This document shows positions 55,441 to 64,000 of a DNA stretch of 64,000 nt, one piece after another. Every line of letters begins with the position of its first letter. Positions within the stretch are counted from its first letter, which is position 1. Location: positions 186,001-250,000 of the forward strand of contig NC_023138.1 of assembly GCF_000511385.1 (NCBI RefSeq), written 5' to 3'. Both the position numbers and the translations under genes were made by a program. This stretch comes from Phaeobacter gallaeciensis DSM 26640. GTDB taxonomy: Bacteria; Pseudomonadota; Alphaproteobacteria; Rhodobacterales; Rhodobacteraceae. The notes under the pieces were generated by a model, which had not been told where the DNA came from, did no database searches, and saw only the letters and a list, made by a program, of their open reading frames with translations.

Positions 55441-58400
55441 GTGATACAAAAATGCACTCGCTTCCACACACCCGTTTCTCGCCTGTCGTTGGCGGTTCTC
55501 TTCTCGTCGGTGCTGGCGCCCGCAGCGGCTTGGGCCATTCCCTCGCCGGAGCTGGTAATCGGGTCGGTGTCCTCCCTGTCGCAGGTACTTGCGGTCGGGG
55601 TTGCAATGGTGTCCGGCCTCGGCGCTGTAGTCGCGGCCAAACTTGGCTTGCAACCAAAGGGCAAGGCCGAAGCAAAGCGATATCCGATCAAGCTGATCAC
55701 CGGTCTCCTGCTTGCAGCGCTGGCATTGGCGATGTTGAATTACTGGCAGTTCACGACCCAGCGCGCGGCCGAACAGGCCCGCCTGCAGGCCACCCTGATG
55801 CGGCCTGCGCAATTCGACGGCACCAAGATCAAGGATGCGACGCTCAAAGAAACCAGTTTTTCGCGCCAGTCGGACCATCCGTTGGCCATGTCGACCGCTG
55901 ATGCCGCTGCCGCGCTCGACGATGGCCAAACATTATTCTACGATATCCGAGAAACCGGTGAGAACGCCATGGGCACCCTGCCCGGCGCGACCCACATCCG
56001 TTTCCCTGACTTCCTGCAATCGCGCCCAGTTCAACCGGGCCAAAAGGTCGTGCTGTTCTGTCACAATGGCAACCGAAGTTCAGAGACTTGCGCCAAACTG
56101 GCAGCGATGGGCATTGATTGCAGCTTCATCGCGGGTGGCATCGAAAAATGGATCGTTGAGGGGCGGGATTTCTCCGACAAAGATGTAAAAACCCTCTCCG
56201 ATCTGCGCGCGATCCCGGAGTACCCCGGCCGCGATGTTCTCCTCAGCACCGCCGATTTCACCGACTTGATGAACACCGAAGACCTGCAAATCGTCGATAC
56301 GCGTTATCCTGGCGACTTTGAGTCCGGCCATCTGCCAGGTGCAGTCAATATTCCGATCCGCAAGATGACCACCGCCGATCTGATGCAACGCATCAGTGAG
56401 CTGGATCCCAGCAAACCAACACTGGCCGCCTGCTATGATCGCCGCAGTTGTTTCATGAGCCAAGTTCTGGGTCTGGAGCTGTCCCAAAAAGGTTTCGATT
56501 TCCGAGGGCGGTACACGTTGCCCTGGGAGTATTTTATTGCACCCGCTCCCAAACCGCATGTTCAGGCCTGGCTTGCCGACCAGCAAAGTGGCCTTTGGGA
56601 CAAGGCGATCTCCGGCCTCGCGACCGCCCTCCTCTGGGTGCATGAACGCAGCCATATCCTCCTTGGCCTGCTGGCGCTGTCGCTGGTCACCCGGATTATG
56701 ATCCTGCCTGTCGCCCTGAAATCCGAGCGTGACCAGATCACCACCGCCGAAACTGCGGATGAGATGAAGGCGCTGAAAGAACGACTGGCCGATGATCCCG
56801 TACGCAAGGCTCGTGCAGTGCAGGCGTTTTATGCCGACAAAGGCCTGACACCGATGAGAAACCTCACCGCATTGTTGTTCCTACCGGTGATGATGCTGGG
56901 AGTCTCCGCCGCACAGGAAGCCAGCGCCAGCCTGCAGACGCCGTTCCTGTGGATGGCAGACCTCGGCCTGCCCGATCCGCTGTTCATCATGCCGGTTCTG
57001 TTCTGCGGGCTTGCCGCCGTCTACCTGCTGTGGGCCGTCGCCAAAACCAAGCGCCAGAAACTGCTTTGGATGGTGCTGGGCATGCCCGCGCTCTTTGCGA
57101 TGGTGTTCAGCCTTTCGGGCGCCGCCAACGCCTACCTCTGCTTCAGCCTGACGCTGTTGCTGGTGCAGCGCGCCTATGTGACAGGCATGCACCGCCAGCT
57201 TGGCGACGCCATCGCCTTGCGCGCCCACAAGCGCCGCCTTGCCAGGCTGCCCCGCGGCGTGATCCCGATGGGCTACACCGAGGAGCTGGAACACGCCGGT
57301 AACAAGGCCCTGCGCCTGTCGATCCTGCGCAACGCAGGCCTGCCGGTGCCCGGCGGCGTGATCGTGCGCTCTGATGCGATCCACGACTACCGCGACATGT
57401 CCGAGGCCAAGAAAGACGCATTTGCAGCCAAGGTCTTCGGCCTGGCTGGCGGCAAACCGGTCGCCGTGCGCTCCTCTGCCAGCAATGAGGACGGCGCTGA
57501 TCAGAGTTTTGCCGGGGTTTTCGAATCCGTCCTCGACGTGACCGCCGATACCATGCGCGCAGCCCTTGATGAGGTGGTGACCAGCTTCTCCTCAGACCGC
57601 GCCGCCAGCTACGCAGGGGACGGCGACAGCACCGATCAGGGCAATATCGTGGTGCAGGAAATGGTGCAGGCAGAATATGCCGGAGTCCTGTTCACCCAGG
57701 ACCCCATGGCGCCGGGCATGTGCATGATCGAATGGGTCGAAGGCTGCGGAGAGGATCTGGTCTCCGGGCGCGTCACCCCCACCAGCCTGCGCTTTGGCCG
57801 CTACACAGGATTGCCTGCATCCGAGGATCAGGACCAGACGCTGGACATGGCGCCACTTCTGGCGCTTGGGCAACAGATCGAAGAGACCTTTGGTGCTCCG
57901 CAGGACGTGGAGTGGGCCTATGCCAACGGTCAATTCCAGATCGTGCAAAGCCGCGACATCACCACGCTATCCCTGGGTACCGAAAAAGAGCAGACCCGCC
58001 TGGCCGAATGGCGTGATGTCCTGGACCACTACGCGGACGCCGATCCGGACCAGACCATTCTGGAGCAGGACGAAATGTCAGAGGTTCTGCCCCGCCCGAC
58101 ACCCTTGTCATTCTCGCTGATGGGCAGCCTCTGGTCTCCGGGTGGCAGTGTCGATCTGGCCTGCCGCGCCTTGTCGGTACCCTACAATCTGCCCGAAGGC
58201 CGCGCCGGTCATCTGGTGAACCTCTTCGGCAAGACCTACGTCGATGTAGACCTCAAGGAGCAGATGACGCTGAAGTTGACCGCGACCAAGGCCAAGCAAC
58301 TGCGCAAACAGGCCCGTCCGATGATTGATCGCTTCCATGCGGAGGTTCTGCCGCAGCTCAGCGATCAACTGGCGTTCTGGCAGGCCGTGGACTACGCCGC

Positions 58401-59466
58401 CCTGCCGCTGCCCAAACAGCTGGAGGCGATTGCGACGCTGCGCGACCTCTTTGTCACAGACATCTATGTCGAAGCTGAGAAGGTGAATATCATCGCGGGC
58501 TTTACCATGGGCGAGGCCAGCGCCGCCGCGGCAGGTGACCCCGCGCTGCGTGCACATCTGATGCATGCCGAGCTGCCTAATGCACCGTCCAGCCTACTTG
58601 CGTCCTGCACAGGTCCGATGGCGGAAAGCCGCGCACAGTTTCTGATGGGGCACCGGTCCATATTCGACTATGAGCTGTCGACACCCCGCTATAGCGAAGC
58701 GCCGAACCTGCTCACCTCGCTGCTTGATGGATCCGTCGAGCCGATCAGTGGAGCCGTTACGCCACCGGCAAACCTGCCGGAGGATCTGAACGAGACGCTG
58801 GATCTCGCGATTGCCTATCAGGATCTGAAAGAACAGGCTAAGCACGAAGCCCTGCGGATTTTGGCGGAGCTGCGTCGCGCGCTGCTGGCGCTGGGATCTG
58901 CAACCGGTCTGGAAGAGCTAATCTTCTATCTGACAATGGACGAAATCGCAGCGGGAGACTGGGACCAGCCCACAGCGCTGAAAGATCACGCCGCAGCCCG
59001 CAAGCACAATGAGGAGTTGCGCAAGCCGTCCGCGCCGACCGCTGTCAGTCTCACGCTGCGCGACTGTGAACTGTTGTCGCTCGGGGCGCAGGCGGGATCC
59101 GGTGATGGCAGCCTCGGCGGCACCTGCGTCGCGGGTAGCGGCAGTGTTGAGGCCCGCGTGTTCTGGGTGGAAGACGAAACCGCCATTGGTCCTGATGTGT
59201 TTGACGGTTTTCAGGACGGCGATATCCTCGCCTGCCGCATGATCAATCCCGCTTGGCTGCCATATGTGCAGCGGTCAGGAGCTGTCCTCAGCGAAGTTGG
59301 CGGCTGGCTGAGCCACATGGCGATTGTCGCGCGGGAGAAGGACATTCTGATGCTGGTCGCTTGCAAAGGGCTCGACCAGCTGGCCCATGGTGAGCTGATC
59401 ACTGTGGCAGAGGATGGATCGATCACGCAAAGCGGTGCGGCTACGCTACAAGCGGCATCGGCCTGA
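55441..59466 (+). CDS. Membrane rhodanese-YidC-dikinase fusion protein
   Basis: 1341 residues from a GTG start, one intact reading frame. Residues about 8-105: three hydrophobic helices. About 145-245: first rhodanese, active-site loop CHNGNRS with C207. About 265-365: second rhodanese, loop CYDRRS with C331. About 400-580: YidC/Oxa1-like insertase domain, five helices, with the conserved arginine R418 in SLVTRIMILPVALKS and PFLWMADLGLPDPLFIMP. From 611: PPDK-type ATP-binding domain (VAVRSSASNEDG with R677; QEMVQAEYAGVLFTQDP; QIVQSRDIT), a middle substrate domain (SEVLPRPTPLSFSL at 880), and a phosphohistidine domain (GGWLSHMAIVARE, H1292). Every catalytic residue I can check is kept. I know no characterised protein with this order. 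Divergent from the PhnD-like/hybrid-kinase pair. Confidence 0.85.
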   Translation: MIQKCTRFHTPVSRLSLAVLFSSVLAPAAAWAIPSPELVIGSVSSLSQVLAVGVAMVSGLGAVVAAKLGLQPKGKAEAKRYPIKLITGLLLAALALAMLNYWQFTTQRAAEQARLQATLMRPAQFDGTKIKDATLKETSFSRQSDHPLAMSTADAAAALDDGQTLFYDIRETGENAMGTLPGATHIRFPDFLQSRPVQPGQKVVLFCHNGNRSSETCAKLAAMGIDCSFIAGGIEKWIVEGRDFSDKDVKTLSDLRAIPEYPGRDVLLSTADFTDLMNTEDLQIVDTRYPGDFESGHLPGAVNIPIRKMTTADLMQRISELDPSKPTLAACYDRRSCFMSQVLGLELSQKGFDFRGRYTLPWEYFIAPAPKPHVQAWLADQQSGLWDKAISGLATALLWVHERSHILLGLLALSLVTRIMILPVALKSERDQITTAETADEMKALKERLADDPVRKARAVQAFYADKGLTPMRNLTALLFLPVMMLGVSAAQEASASLQTPFLWMADLGLPDPLFIMPVLFCGLAAVYLLWAVAKTKRQKLLWMVLGMPALFAMVFSLSGAANAYLCFSLTLLLVQRAYVTGMHRQLGDAIALRAHKRRLARLPRGVIPMGYTEELEHAGNKALRLSILRNAGLPVPGGVIVRSDAIHDYRDMSEAKKDAFAAKVFGLAGGKPVAVRSSASNEDGADQSFAGVFESVLDVTADTMRAALDEVVTSFSSDRAASYAGDGDSTDQGNIVVQEMVQAEYAGVLFTQDPMAPGMCMIEWVEGCGEDLVSGRVTPTSLRFGRYTGLPASEDQDQTLDMAPLLALGQQIEETFGAPQDVEWAYANGQFQIVQSRDITTLSLGTEKEQTRLAEWRDVLDHYADADPDQTILEQDEMSEVLPRPTPLSFSLMGSLWSPGGSVDLACRALSVPYNLPEGRAGHLVNLFGKTYVDVDLKEQMTLKLTATKAKQLRKQARPMIDRFHAEVLPQLSDQLAFWQAVDYAALPLPKQLEAIATLRDLFVTDIYVEAEKVNIIAGFTMGEASAAAAGDPALRAHLMHAELPNAPSSLLASCTGPMAESRAQFLMGHRSIFDYELSTPRYSEAPNLLTSLLDGSVEPISGAVTPPANLPEDLNETLDLAIAYQDLKEQAKHEALRILAELRRALLALGSATGLEELIFYLTMDEIAAGDWDQPTALKDHAAARKHNEELRKPSAPTAVSLTLRDCELLSLGAQAGSGDGSLGGTCVAGSGSVEARVFWVEDETAIGPDVFDGFQDGDILACRMINPAWLPYVQRSGAVLSEVGGWLSHMAIVAREKDILMLVACKGLDQLAHGELITVAEDGSITQSGAATLQAASA

Positions 59467-59477
59467 TATCAAACGCG

Positions 59478-59519
59478 TCTGCCCCCGCCGCGCCGCTCAG
59501 ACAGCATGGCGGGGGCAGA
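59478..59519 (+). terminator. Long GC hairpin after the fusion gene
   Basis: TCTGCCCCCGCC pairs perfectly with GGCGGGGGCAGA (12 bp) over an 18-base loop, starting 12 bases after the stop codon. No T-run follows, so it may block RNA decay or act only weakly as a terminator. Its right arm overlaps the repeat at 59514-59534. Confidence 0.55.
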
Positions 59520-59534
59520 AACATATGTTCTGCC
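59514..59534. promoter_or_regulatory. Candidate RpiR operator
   Basis: GGCAGAA-N7-TTCTGCC, a perfect 7-bp inverted repeat with 7-base spacer, 37 bases upstream of the rpiR-type gene. Typical size for a dimeric regulator; autoregulation is inferred. Confidence 0.4.
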
Positions 59535-59570
59535 TTGCACATTATCACACAAATGGTCTGAACTACCGGG

Positions 59571-60479
59571 ATGGACCCACATCTTGATCCCCGACAGACC
59601 CACCGCCTGCTGGCGAAGTTGAAGGCTGATATTGACCAGCTGCCACAAGCCCTCTCGGTGGCAGCGAAATACATCATCGACACCCCCGGCGACTTCGGGC
59701 TTGATCCAATCCGTGTCTCCGCAACCAAGGCCGGAATCAGCGCCAATTCTCTGGTCCGACTGGCCGCGCATCTTGGTTTTGACAGTTTCGAAGCCCTGCG
59801 CGCGCCGTTTCGTGCCGCCTTGACCACCGAACGCGAGGGCGGTCTGGGGCTTGGTTGGCTGGATCGGTTGGAACAGGCCCCCGACACCACCCGTCACGGT
59901 CGCATCGCCCGCAATGAGGTGAACATCGTGGCCCGCTCCCTGCGGCTGATGACCCCGGACCGGACCGCTGCCATTGTCACCGCGCTCACCTCCGCGCGGC
60001 GCTGCTATGTGACCGCGACCCGGGCCAGCTACGCGCTGGCCTATTATTTCCACTACGTCGGGCGCATGGCCTTGCCCAGTCTGGATCTGGTGCCTCGTCA
60101 CATGGGTGCTGCGGTTGATGAGCTGATGGATATCGAGGCAGAGGATTGTCTGGTTGCCATGACGTTCGCCCCTTATTCCTCCGAAACGCTACAGGCCCTG
60201 CGGCTGGCCCGCAACAAAGGGGCGACGCTGATCCTGATCTCTGACAGCGAAGTTATCGCGCCGGGACTAAAGCCGGACCACCTGTTATTGATTGCGGATA
60301 ACGCGTTGCACCCCTTTGGCGGCTACGCTGGCGCAATGGCGGTGCTTGATTGTCTCTTGACCCATCTTGTCGATGCCGGTGGCGAAGACGCACAGAACCG
60401 GATCCGCCGCTATGAGGCCCTGCGCGAAGACACCGGCGCCTATTGGCGCGGGGGCAAGCTGCCAAAGGTGCCAAAATAG
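59571..60479 (+). CDS. MurR/RpiR-family regulator
   Basis: 302 residues: N-terminal helix-turn-helix (about 30-85; RVSATKAGISANSLVRLAAHLG) and a C-terminal SIS domain that binds phosphosugars or related ligands (CYVTATRASYALAYYF). It stands alone between the fusion gene and the minus-strand dehydrogenase. Target and effector are unknown; a SIS-type sensor next to nucleotide-sugar metabolism is suggestive only. Confidence 0.85.
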   Translation: MDPHLDPRQTHRLLAKLKADIDQLPQALSVAAKYIIDTPGDFGLDPIRVSATKAGISANSLVRLAAHLGFDSFEALRAPFRAALTTEREGGLGLGWLDRLEQAPDTTRHGRIARNEVNIVARSLRLMTPDRTAAIVTALTSARRCYVTATRASYALAYYFHYVGRMALPSLDLVPRHMGAAVDELMDIEAEDCLVAMTFAPYSSETLQALRLARNKGATLILISDSEVIAPGLKPDHLLLIADNALHPFGGYAGAMAVLDCLLTHLVDAGGEDAQNRIRRYEALREDTGAYWRGGKLPKVPK

Positions 60480-60504
60480 TTCAGTTCGGAGACTAAGCCG
60501 CCGT

Positions 60505-61776
60505 TCAGAGCCGCAGGTCTGACTGATCCGGTGTCAGCACATACTTCAGATCATAGAGCAGCGCGCCAGGTCGGCCCAAAGCACGGATCTGCGCAGCACC
60601 CATGTCGCGGAACTCCTGATGGGCAACCGCCAGGACCATGCCATCATAACTGCCCGCCTGCGGCTTCTCGACAAGTTCCACGCCGTATTCAGCCCGTGCT
60701 TCATCAGGGTCAGCGTGGGGATCATGGACATCTACTGCAAGGCCGTATTCCTCAAAGCAGCGCACCACATCAATCACCCGTGTATTGCGCAGATCCGGGC
60801 AGTTTTCCTTGAATGTCAGCCCCATCACCAGCACCCGTGCATCGGCAACCGCCATCTTCCGTTTCAGCATGGACTTGACCAACTGGCTGGCAACATAAGA
60901 TCCCATACCGTCATTCAAACGCCGCCCGGCTAGCAGAATCTCCGGGTGATAGCCCAGCTGTTCTGCCTTGTGGGTCAGGTAATACGGGTCGACACCAATA
61001 CAGTGACCGCCCACCAGCCCCGGGCGAAAGTTGAGAAAATTCCACTTCGTCCCCGCCGCGCGCAGCACTGCTTCGGTATCGATATCCATGCGATTGAAAA
61101 TCTTGGCCAGCTCATTGATCAGCGCGATGTTGATATCACGTTGGCTGTTCTCGATCACCTTGGCGGCCTCGGCCACGCGAATGCTCTCGGCCTTGTGGGT
61201 GCCCGCCGTCACTATCTCACGGTATAGCGCGTCAACACGCTCCGCTGTCTCAGGCGTTGAGCCGGAGGTGACTTTGACGATGTCCGGCAGGCGGCGCGTC
61301 TTGTCACCGGGGTTGATCCGCTCCGGACTATAGCCCGCATAGAAATCGCGGTTGAATGTCAGTCCGGACAGCTGCTCTAGAACTGGCACGCACTCCTCTT
61401 CAGTGGCGCCGGGATAGACGGTGGATTCATAGATCACCAGATCGCCGGGTTTCAGCACCCGCCCAACCGTCTCAGACGCACGCAGCAAGGGCGTCAAATC
61501 CGGGCGGCGGCTGTCGTCGATCGGGGTTGGCACCGTCACGATGAAGACCGTGCAATCGGCAATCTCTGCCGGGTTAGTGGTCAGTGTCAGATGCGCAGCG
61601 CTGGACAGGGCCTCGGAACTGATTTCGCGGGTGCTGTCGTCACCGACGCGCAACGCGTCAATACGCTCGGCGCTGATATCAAACCCGACCACAGGACGGG
61701 ATTTGCCAAACTCAACCGCCAGCGGCAGCCCGACATAGCCAAGCCCAATCACGCAAATCCGTTCTGTCCCGCTCAT
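60505..61776 (-). CDS. Nucleotide-sugar 6-dehydrogenase (TviB/WbpO-like)
   Basis: 423 residues. Oxidises UDP-HexNAc to the uronic acid form for surface polysaccharide. Domains: NAD-binding Rossmann ([16 protein letters not shown]), [10 protein letters not shown], central helix with [17 protein letters not shown], catalytic cysteine in [12 protein letters not shown], and C-terminal domain with [13 protein letters not shown]. The last block marks the UDP-N-acetylglucosamine/galactosamine group rather than UDP-glucose dehydrogenase. No glycosyltransferase is adjacent. Confidence 0.88.
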   Translation of the reverse strand: MSGTERICVIGLGYVGLPLAVEFGKSRPVVGFDISAERIDALRVGDDSTREISSEALSSAAHLTLTTNPAEIADCTVFIVTVPTPIDDSRRPDLTPLLRASETVGRVLKPGDLVIYESTVYPGATEEECVPVLEQLSGLTFNRDFYAGYSPERINPGDKTRRLPDIVKVTSGSTPETAERVDALYREIVTAGTHKAESIRVAEAAKVIENSQRDINIALINELAKIFNRMDIDTEAVLRAAGTKWNFLNFRPGLVGGHCIGVDPYYLTHKAEQLGYHPEILLAGRRLNDGMGSYVASQLVKSMLKRKMAVADARVLVMGLTFKENCPDLRNTRVIDVVRCFEEYGLAVDVHDPHADPDEARAEYGVELVEKPQAGSYDGMVLAVAHQEFRDMGAAQIRALGRPGALLYDLKYVLTPDQSDLRL

Positions 61777-61898
61777 GCCGCTGCCTCAATGGTCTTTGTC
61801 CGCCCGATTGCCTTTCATAAGGGGCCTCAGCGCCAAGTTTCAACCATGCGCGGTCAGATCCCTCCCGAAACCGGGAGAGATCCACGTTTAGGGCTGCT

Positions 61899-62681
61899 TC
61901 AGAAGCGCAGCGACAGGCAGGACATGCCGCCGTCAAGCTTGGCACACTCCGTGTTGCTGATCTGCACGACCTCAAACCCCTCACGGTCCAGCAACTCCGC
62001 TGTGCGTGGGAAATCCGCCGCCATCAGCACCAGATTGTTGTAGCGGATCGCGTTGGCAGCCGCCTCTTCGCCCTCAGGCACATGCAGCACCCGGTAGCCC
62101 TCAAAACAACCTGACGCATCCAGCCGCTTGGTGGACAAAATGGTCTCAGCGTCCATCAGCGAACAATCTGTCTTGAAGTGCAGCACCCCCTCCGGCGTAA
62201 ACACTTCGCGCAGGTTGTGGCCCCAGTCGGCAACAATCTCCGCCAGTTCAGCCACGCCCGCAGCATCGGTCCGGGCCGAGCGACCGACGAGGATTTCGCG
62301 TTCGGTCACCAGAATATCGCCGCCTTCGATGAAGCCGGGGCCTTTGATCTCGCGCACCTCATCATAACATTGGCGCAGGGTCGGCGCCATTTCTGCCACC
62401 TCTCCCAATCGCGACGGCGCGCCGGGGCGCATGAGCACCGCGCCCTTCGGCAGACAGAGCGCTGTATCCTCCACAAAAACCGCATCTGGAAACGCTTCCA
62501 GCGGCGGCAGTTCAATCACCTCGGCGCCTGTGCTCTTGAGCGCGGCGACATAGTCAGCATGGGCGGCCAGCATCTTGTCCAAATCTGGGGTACCGATATC
62601 CTCGGCGCGCAGCCCATCGGTGATGCTGGAGGCCGGGCGGCGGGTGATTGCACGGGTGAATTCATATGTAGGGTTGGTCAT
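61899..62681 (-). CDS. Dimethylarginine dimethylaminohydrolase (DDAH)
   Basis: 260 residues, guanidino-hydrolase fold. Releases dimethylamine from methylated arginine to give citrulline, or acts on a related guanidine. Substrate-guiding acidic motif in VFVEDTAL, EGGDIL, catalytic histidine in HFKTDCS and nucleophile C255 in GGMSCLSLRF are present. Starts 3 bases after the thiamine-diphosphate enzyme gene, so they share an operon and perhaps a guanidino-compound pathway. Confidence 0.86.
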   Translation of the reverse strand: MTNPTYEFTRAITRRPASSITDGLRAEDIGTPDLDKMLAAHADYVAALKSTGAEVIELPPLEAFPDAVFVEDTALCLPKGAVLMRPGAPSRLGEVAEMAPTLRQCYDEVREIKGPGFIEGGDILVTEREILVGRSARTDAAGVAELAEIVADWGHNLREVFTPEGVLHFKTDCSLMDAETILSTKRLDASGCFEGYRVLHVPEGEEAAANAIRYNNLVLMAADFPRTAELLDREGFEVVQISNTECAKLDGGMSCLSLRF

Positions 62682-62684
62682 ATC

Positions 62685-64000
62685 TCAGTCCTTTGTCGCC
62701 AGTGTTGGCAAAAATTTTGGGGTGGTGATTTCGATCATCCGGGGCCCGGCCTCAGATGCAGCTGCGCGCACCGCGTCAGCAACCTCCTGCGGATCCGCAG
62801 AAACCGCACGATGAGAGATCCCGAAGGACCGCGCGGTTGCGGCAAAATCCGGTGGCGTCGGATCACAACCCACCACCGGCACGCCAACATCCTGCATCGA
62901 CCGGGCAATTTCCTGATAACCGTGATTGTTCCAGACGATGAACGTGATCGGCAAAGCCTCATCAACTGCCGTCATGATTTCCGGCAGCGAAAACTGCGCG
63001 CCGCCATCGCCGGTGATACAGATGACCGGTGTCTCAGGTGCGGCAACGGCCGCACCAATGGCCGCAGGTATACCATAGCCAAGCGCGCCATAGCCGGTCG
63101 CCGCATTGAACCATCCGCCGGGGCGGTCGTGATCATAGTAGAGGTTCCCCGCATAGATCGGCTGGGCGGAATCCCCGACGACAATTGCCCCCGGCACCGC
63201 CGCGCGCAGCGCGTTCAGCACCGTAACCTGAGCGCGATAACTCTCGCCGATTTCCTCCCAGGCGGCAGCCCGGGTCTGTTCGGCCATCCCGGTGCCCCAC
63301 TCGGACGGGCTATGCGCATCCAGTTTCCATTCAGCCAGCACCGCCGACAGAACAACCGCAACATCGCCATGGATCGCCAGCTCCGCCCGGTGGCGCGCCA
63401 GCTGATCTGCACAGAGGTCGACCCGGATCAATCCTGGCATCTGCGGCATCACGCCCGTGGCATACATATCGTAGTCCGTCGGCCCCAGTTCCGTCCCCAG
63501 TGCCAACACCAGATCCGCCGCGCCGATCAATGCGCGCACCGAGGCAAGGCTAGGGCTGGCCGGCACAGACAGCGGGTGATCAAACATCACGCCGCGCGCA
63601 TTGACGGTCTGGACCACGGGCGCGCCCAGATATTCTGCCAGCTGACGCAATTGGTCAGCACAGAACCGCGCGCCGCCTCCGGCCAGGATCACAGGGCGCT
63701 CCGCTGCGGTCAGGCGCTGCATCAGCGCAGCCAGATCCACCGGGGATACACTCCCCCTGCCCTGCTCATCAGTTAGGATACTCTCTTGCCCACTGTCCTC
63801 CTTGGCGGCAATCCCTGCGACATCCAGCGGGATCTGCACATGGGTGGGTCCGGGCCGCGACAGCGCAGCGCCCGCAATTGGTGCAAATGCCTGATCCAAC
63901 GCGGGCGTAAGTTGCTGCGGCGCAGCTACATGCTCCGACCTCAGCGCGACCAACTTCGCAAGGGCATGCTGATCTGGCAGCTCGTGCAAATGGCCCATCC
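62685..64000 (-). CDS. Thiamine-diphosphate decarboxylase/synthase (5' cut)
   Basis: About 438 residues of the C-terminal part; the N-terminal part is beyond the window edge. Pyruvate-oxidase/acetolactate-synthase-like family: middle domain with PVILAGGGARFCADQL, and the thiamine diphosphate motif GDGG ... WNNHGY at about 60 % of the fragment. The operon partner is a guanidino-hydrolase; this suggests a 5-guanidino-2-oxopentanoate decarboxylase (AruI) as one candidate, but an acetolactate synthase-like enzyme is equally compatible. Confidence 0.78.
   Translation of the reverse strand, partial: MGHLHELPDQHALAKLVALRSEHVAAPQQLTPALDQAFAPIAGAALSRPGPTHVQIPLDVAGIAAKEDSGQESILTDEQGRGSVSPVDLAALMQRLTAAERPVILAGGGARFCADQLRQLAEYLGAPVVQTVNARGVMFDHPLSVPASPSLASVRALIGAADLVLALGTELGPTDYDMYATGVMPQMPGLIRVDLCADQLARHRAELAIHGDVAVVLSAVLAEWKLDAHSPSEWGTGMAEQTRAAAWEEIGESYRAQVTVLNALRAAVPGAIVVGDSAQPIYAGNLYYDHDRPGGWFNAATGYGALGYGIPAAIGAAVAAPETPVICITGDGGAQFSLPEIMTAVDEALPITFIVWNNHGYQEIARSMQDVGVPVVGCDPTPPDFAATARSFGISHRAVSADPQEVADAVRAAASEAGPRMIEITTPKFLPTLATKD

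Noticed and set aside
61862..61877. CTCCCG/CGGGAG hairpin near the end of the DDAH gene
   Set aside because: Only 6 bp with no T-run on the minus strand; not convincing as a terminator.
62178..63776. 532-codon plus-strand ORF
   Set aside because: Antisense to the DDAH and thiamine-diphosphate genes; arginine-rich composition and no recognisable motif.

Overview
The window is chromosomal DNA of a marine alphaproteobacterium, most likely a Rhodobacteraceae of the Roseobacter group. The evidence is its GC-rich coding bias, tight operons with ATGA/GTGA overlaps, a lanthanide-type PQQ alcohol dehydrogenase cluster, a DmdC/DmdD-like pair, a form-II CoxSLM-like molybdenum hydroxylase and a Roseobacter-like che cluster. 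I see no rRNA or tRNA gene, no insertion sequence, no phage gene and no CRISPR array.

Region 1 (1-23 kb) is a periplasmic PQQ-dependent alcohol oxidation island. It holds pqqABCDE and a MIDAS-complete VWA protein, a NosR-like flavo-iron-sulfur membrane protein with its ApbE flavin transferase, and a CoxSLM-like enzyme. It also holds a MoxJ/XoxJ-like binding protein, cytochrome c-550 PedF, and the PQQ-associated ABC set (type-1 binding protein, YVTN propeller, small secreted protein, ATPase, ABC-2 permease). A taurine/nitrate-type importer is split across the island: permease at 4.2 kb, ATPase and binding protein at 19-20 kb. The alcohol dehydrogenase itself has a DYD lanthanide motif. A small dyad, GACYAARGTC, recurs in the promoter regions of nearly every transcription unit here and looks like the operator of one regulator encoded elsewhere.

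Region 2 (23-31 kb) has a MocR-type regulator, a crotonase and acyl-CoA dehydrogenase pair resembling DmdD/DmdC of DMSP demethylation, a divergent AraC regulator with 21-bp-spaced direct repeats in front of it, and a large glycosyltransferase.

Region 3 (31-35 kb) is a ZrgABCD-like zinc locus with its own small Fur/Zur-type regulator and an AT-rich operator. Region 4 (35-44.5 kb) is a full chemotaxis cluster: a CheZ-like small protein, two CheY-like receivers, cheR, cheW, cheA, a STAS protein, an MCP with a CheR-tether tail, cheB and cheD. Region 5 (44.5-52 kb) carries modABC, an FAD oxidoreductase and znuA/zur-znuC-znuB.

Region 6 (52-59.5 kb) is the most unusual. A hybrid histidine kinase and a PhnD-like binding protein are divergent from a 1341-residue protein. 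That protein joins membrane segments, two rhodanese domains, a YidC/Oxa1-like insertase domain and a complete PEP-synthase/rifampin-phosphotransferase-like dikinase. I know of no described function for this architecture. Region 7 (59.5-64 kb) has an RpiR regulator, a nucleotide-sugar dehydrogenase, a dimethylargininase and a truncated thiamine-diphosphate enzyme.
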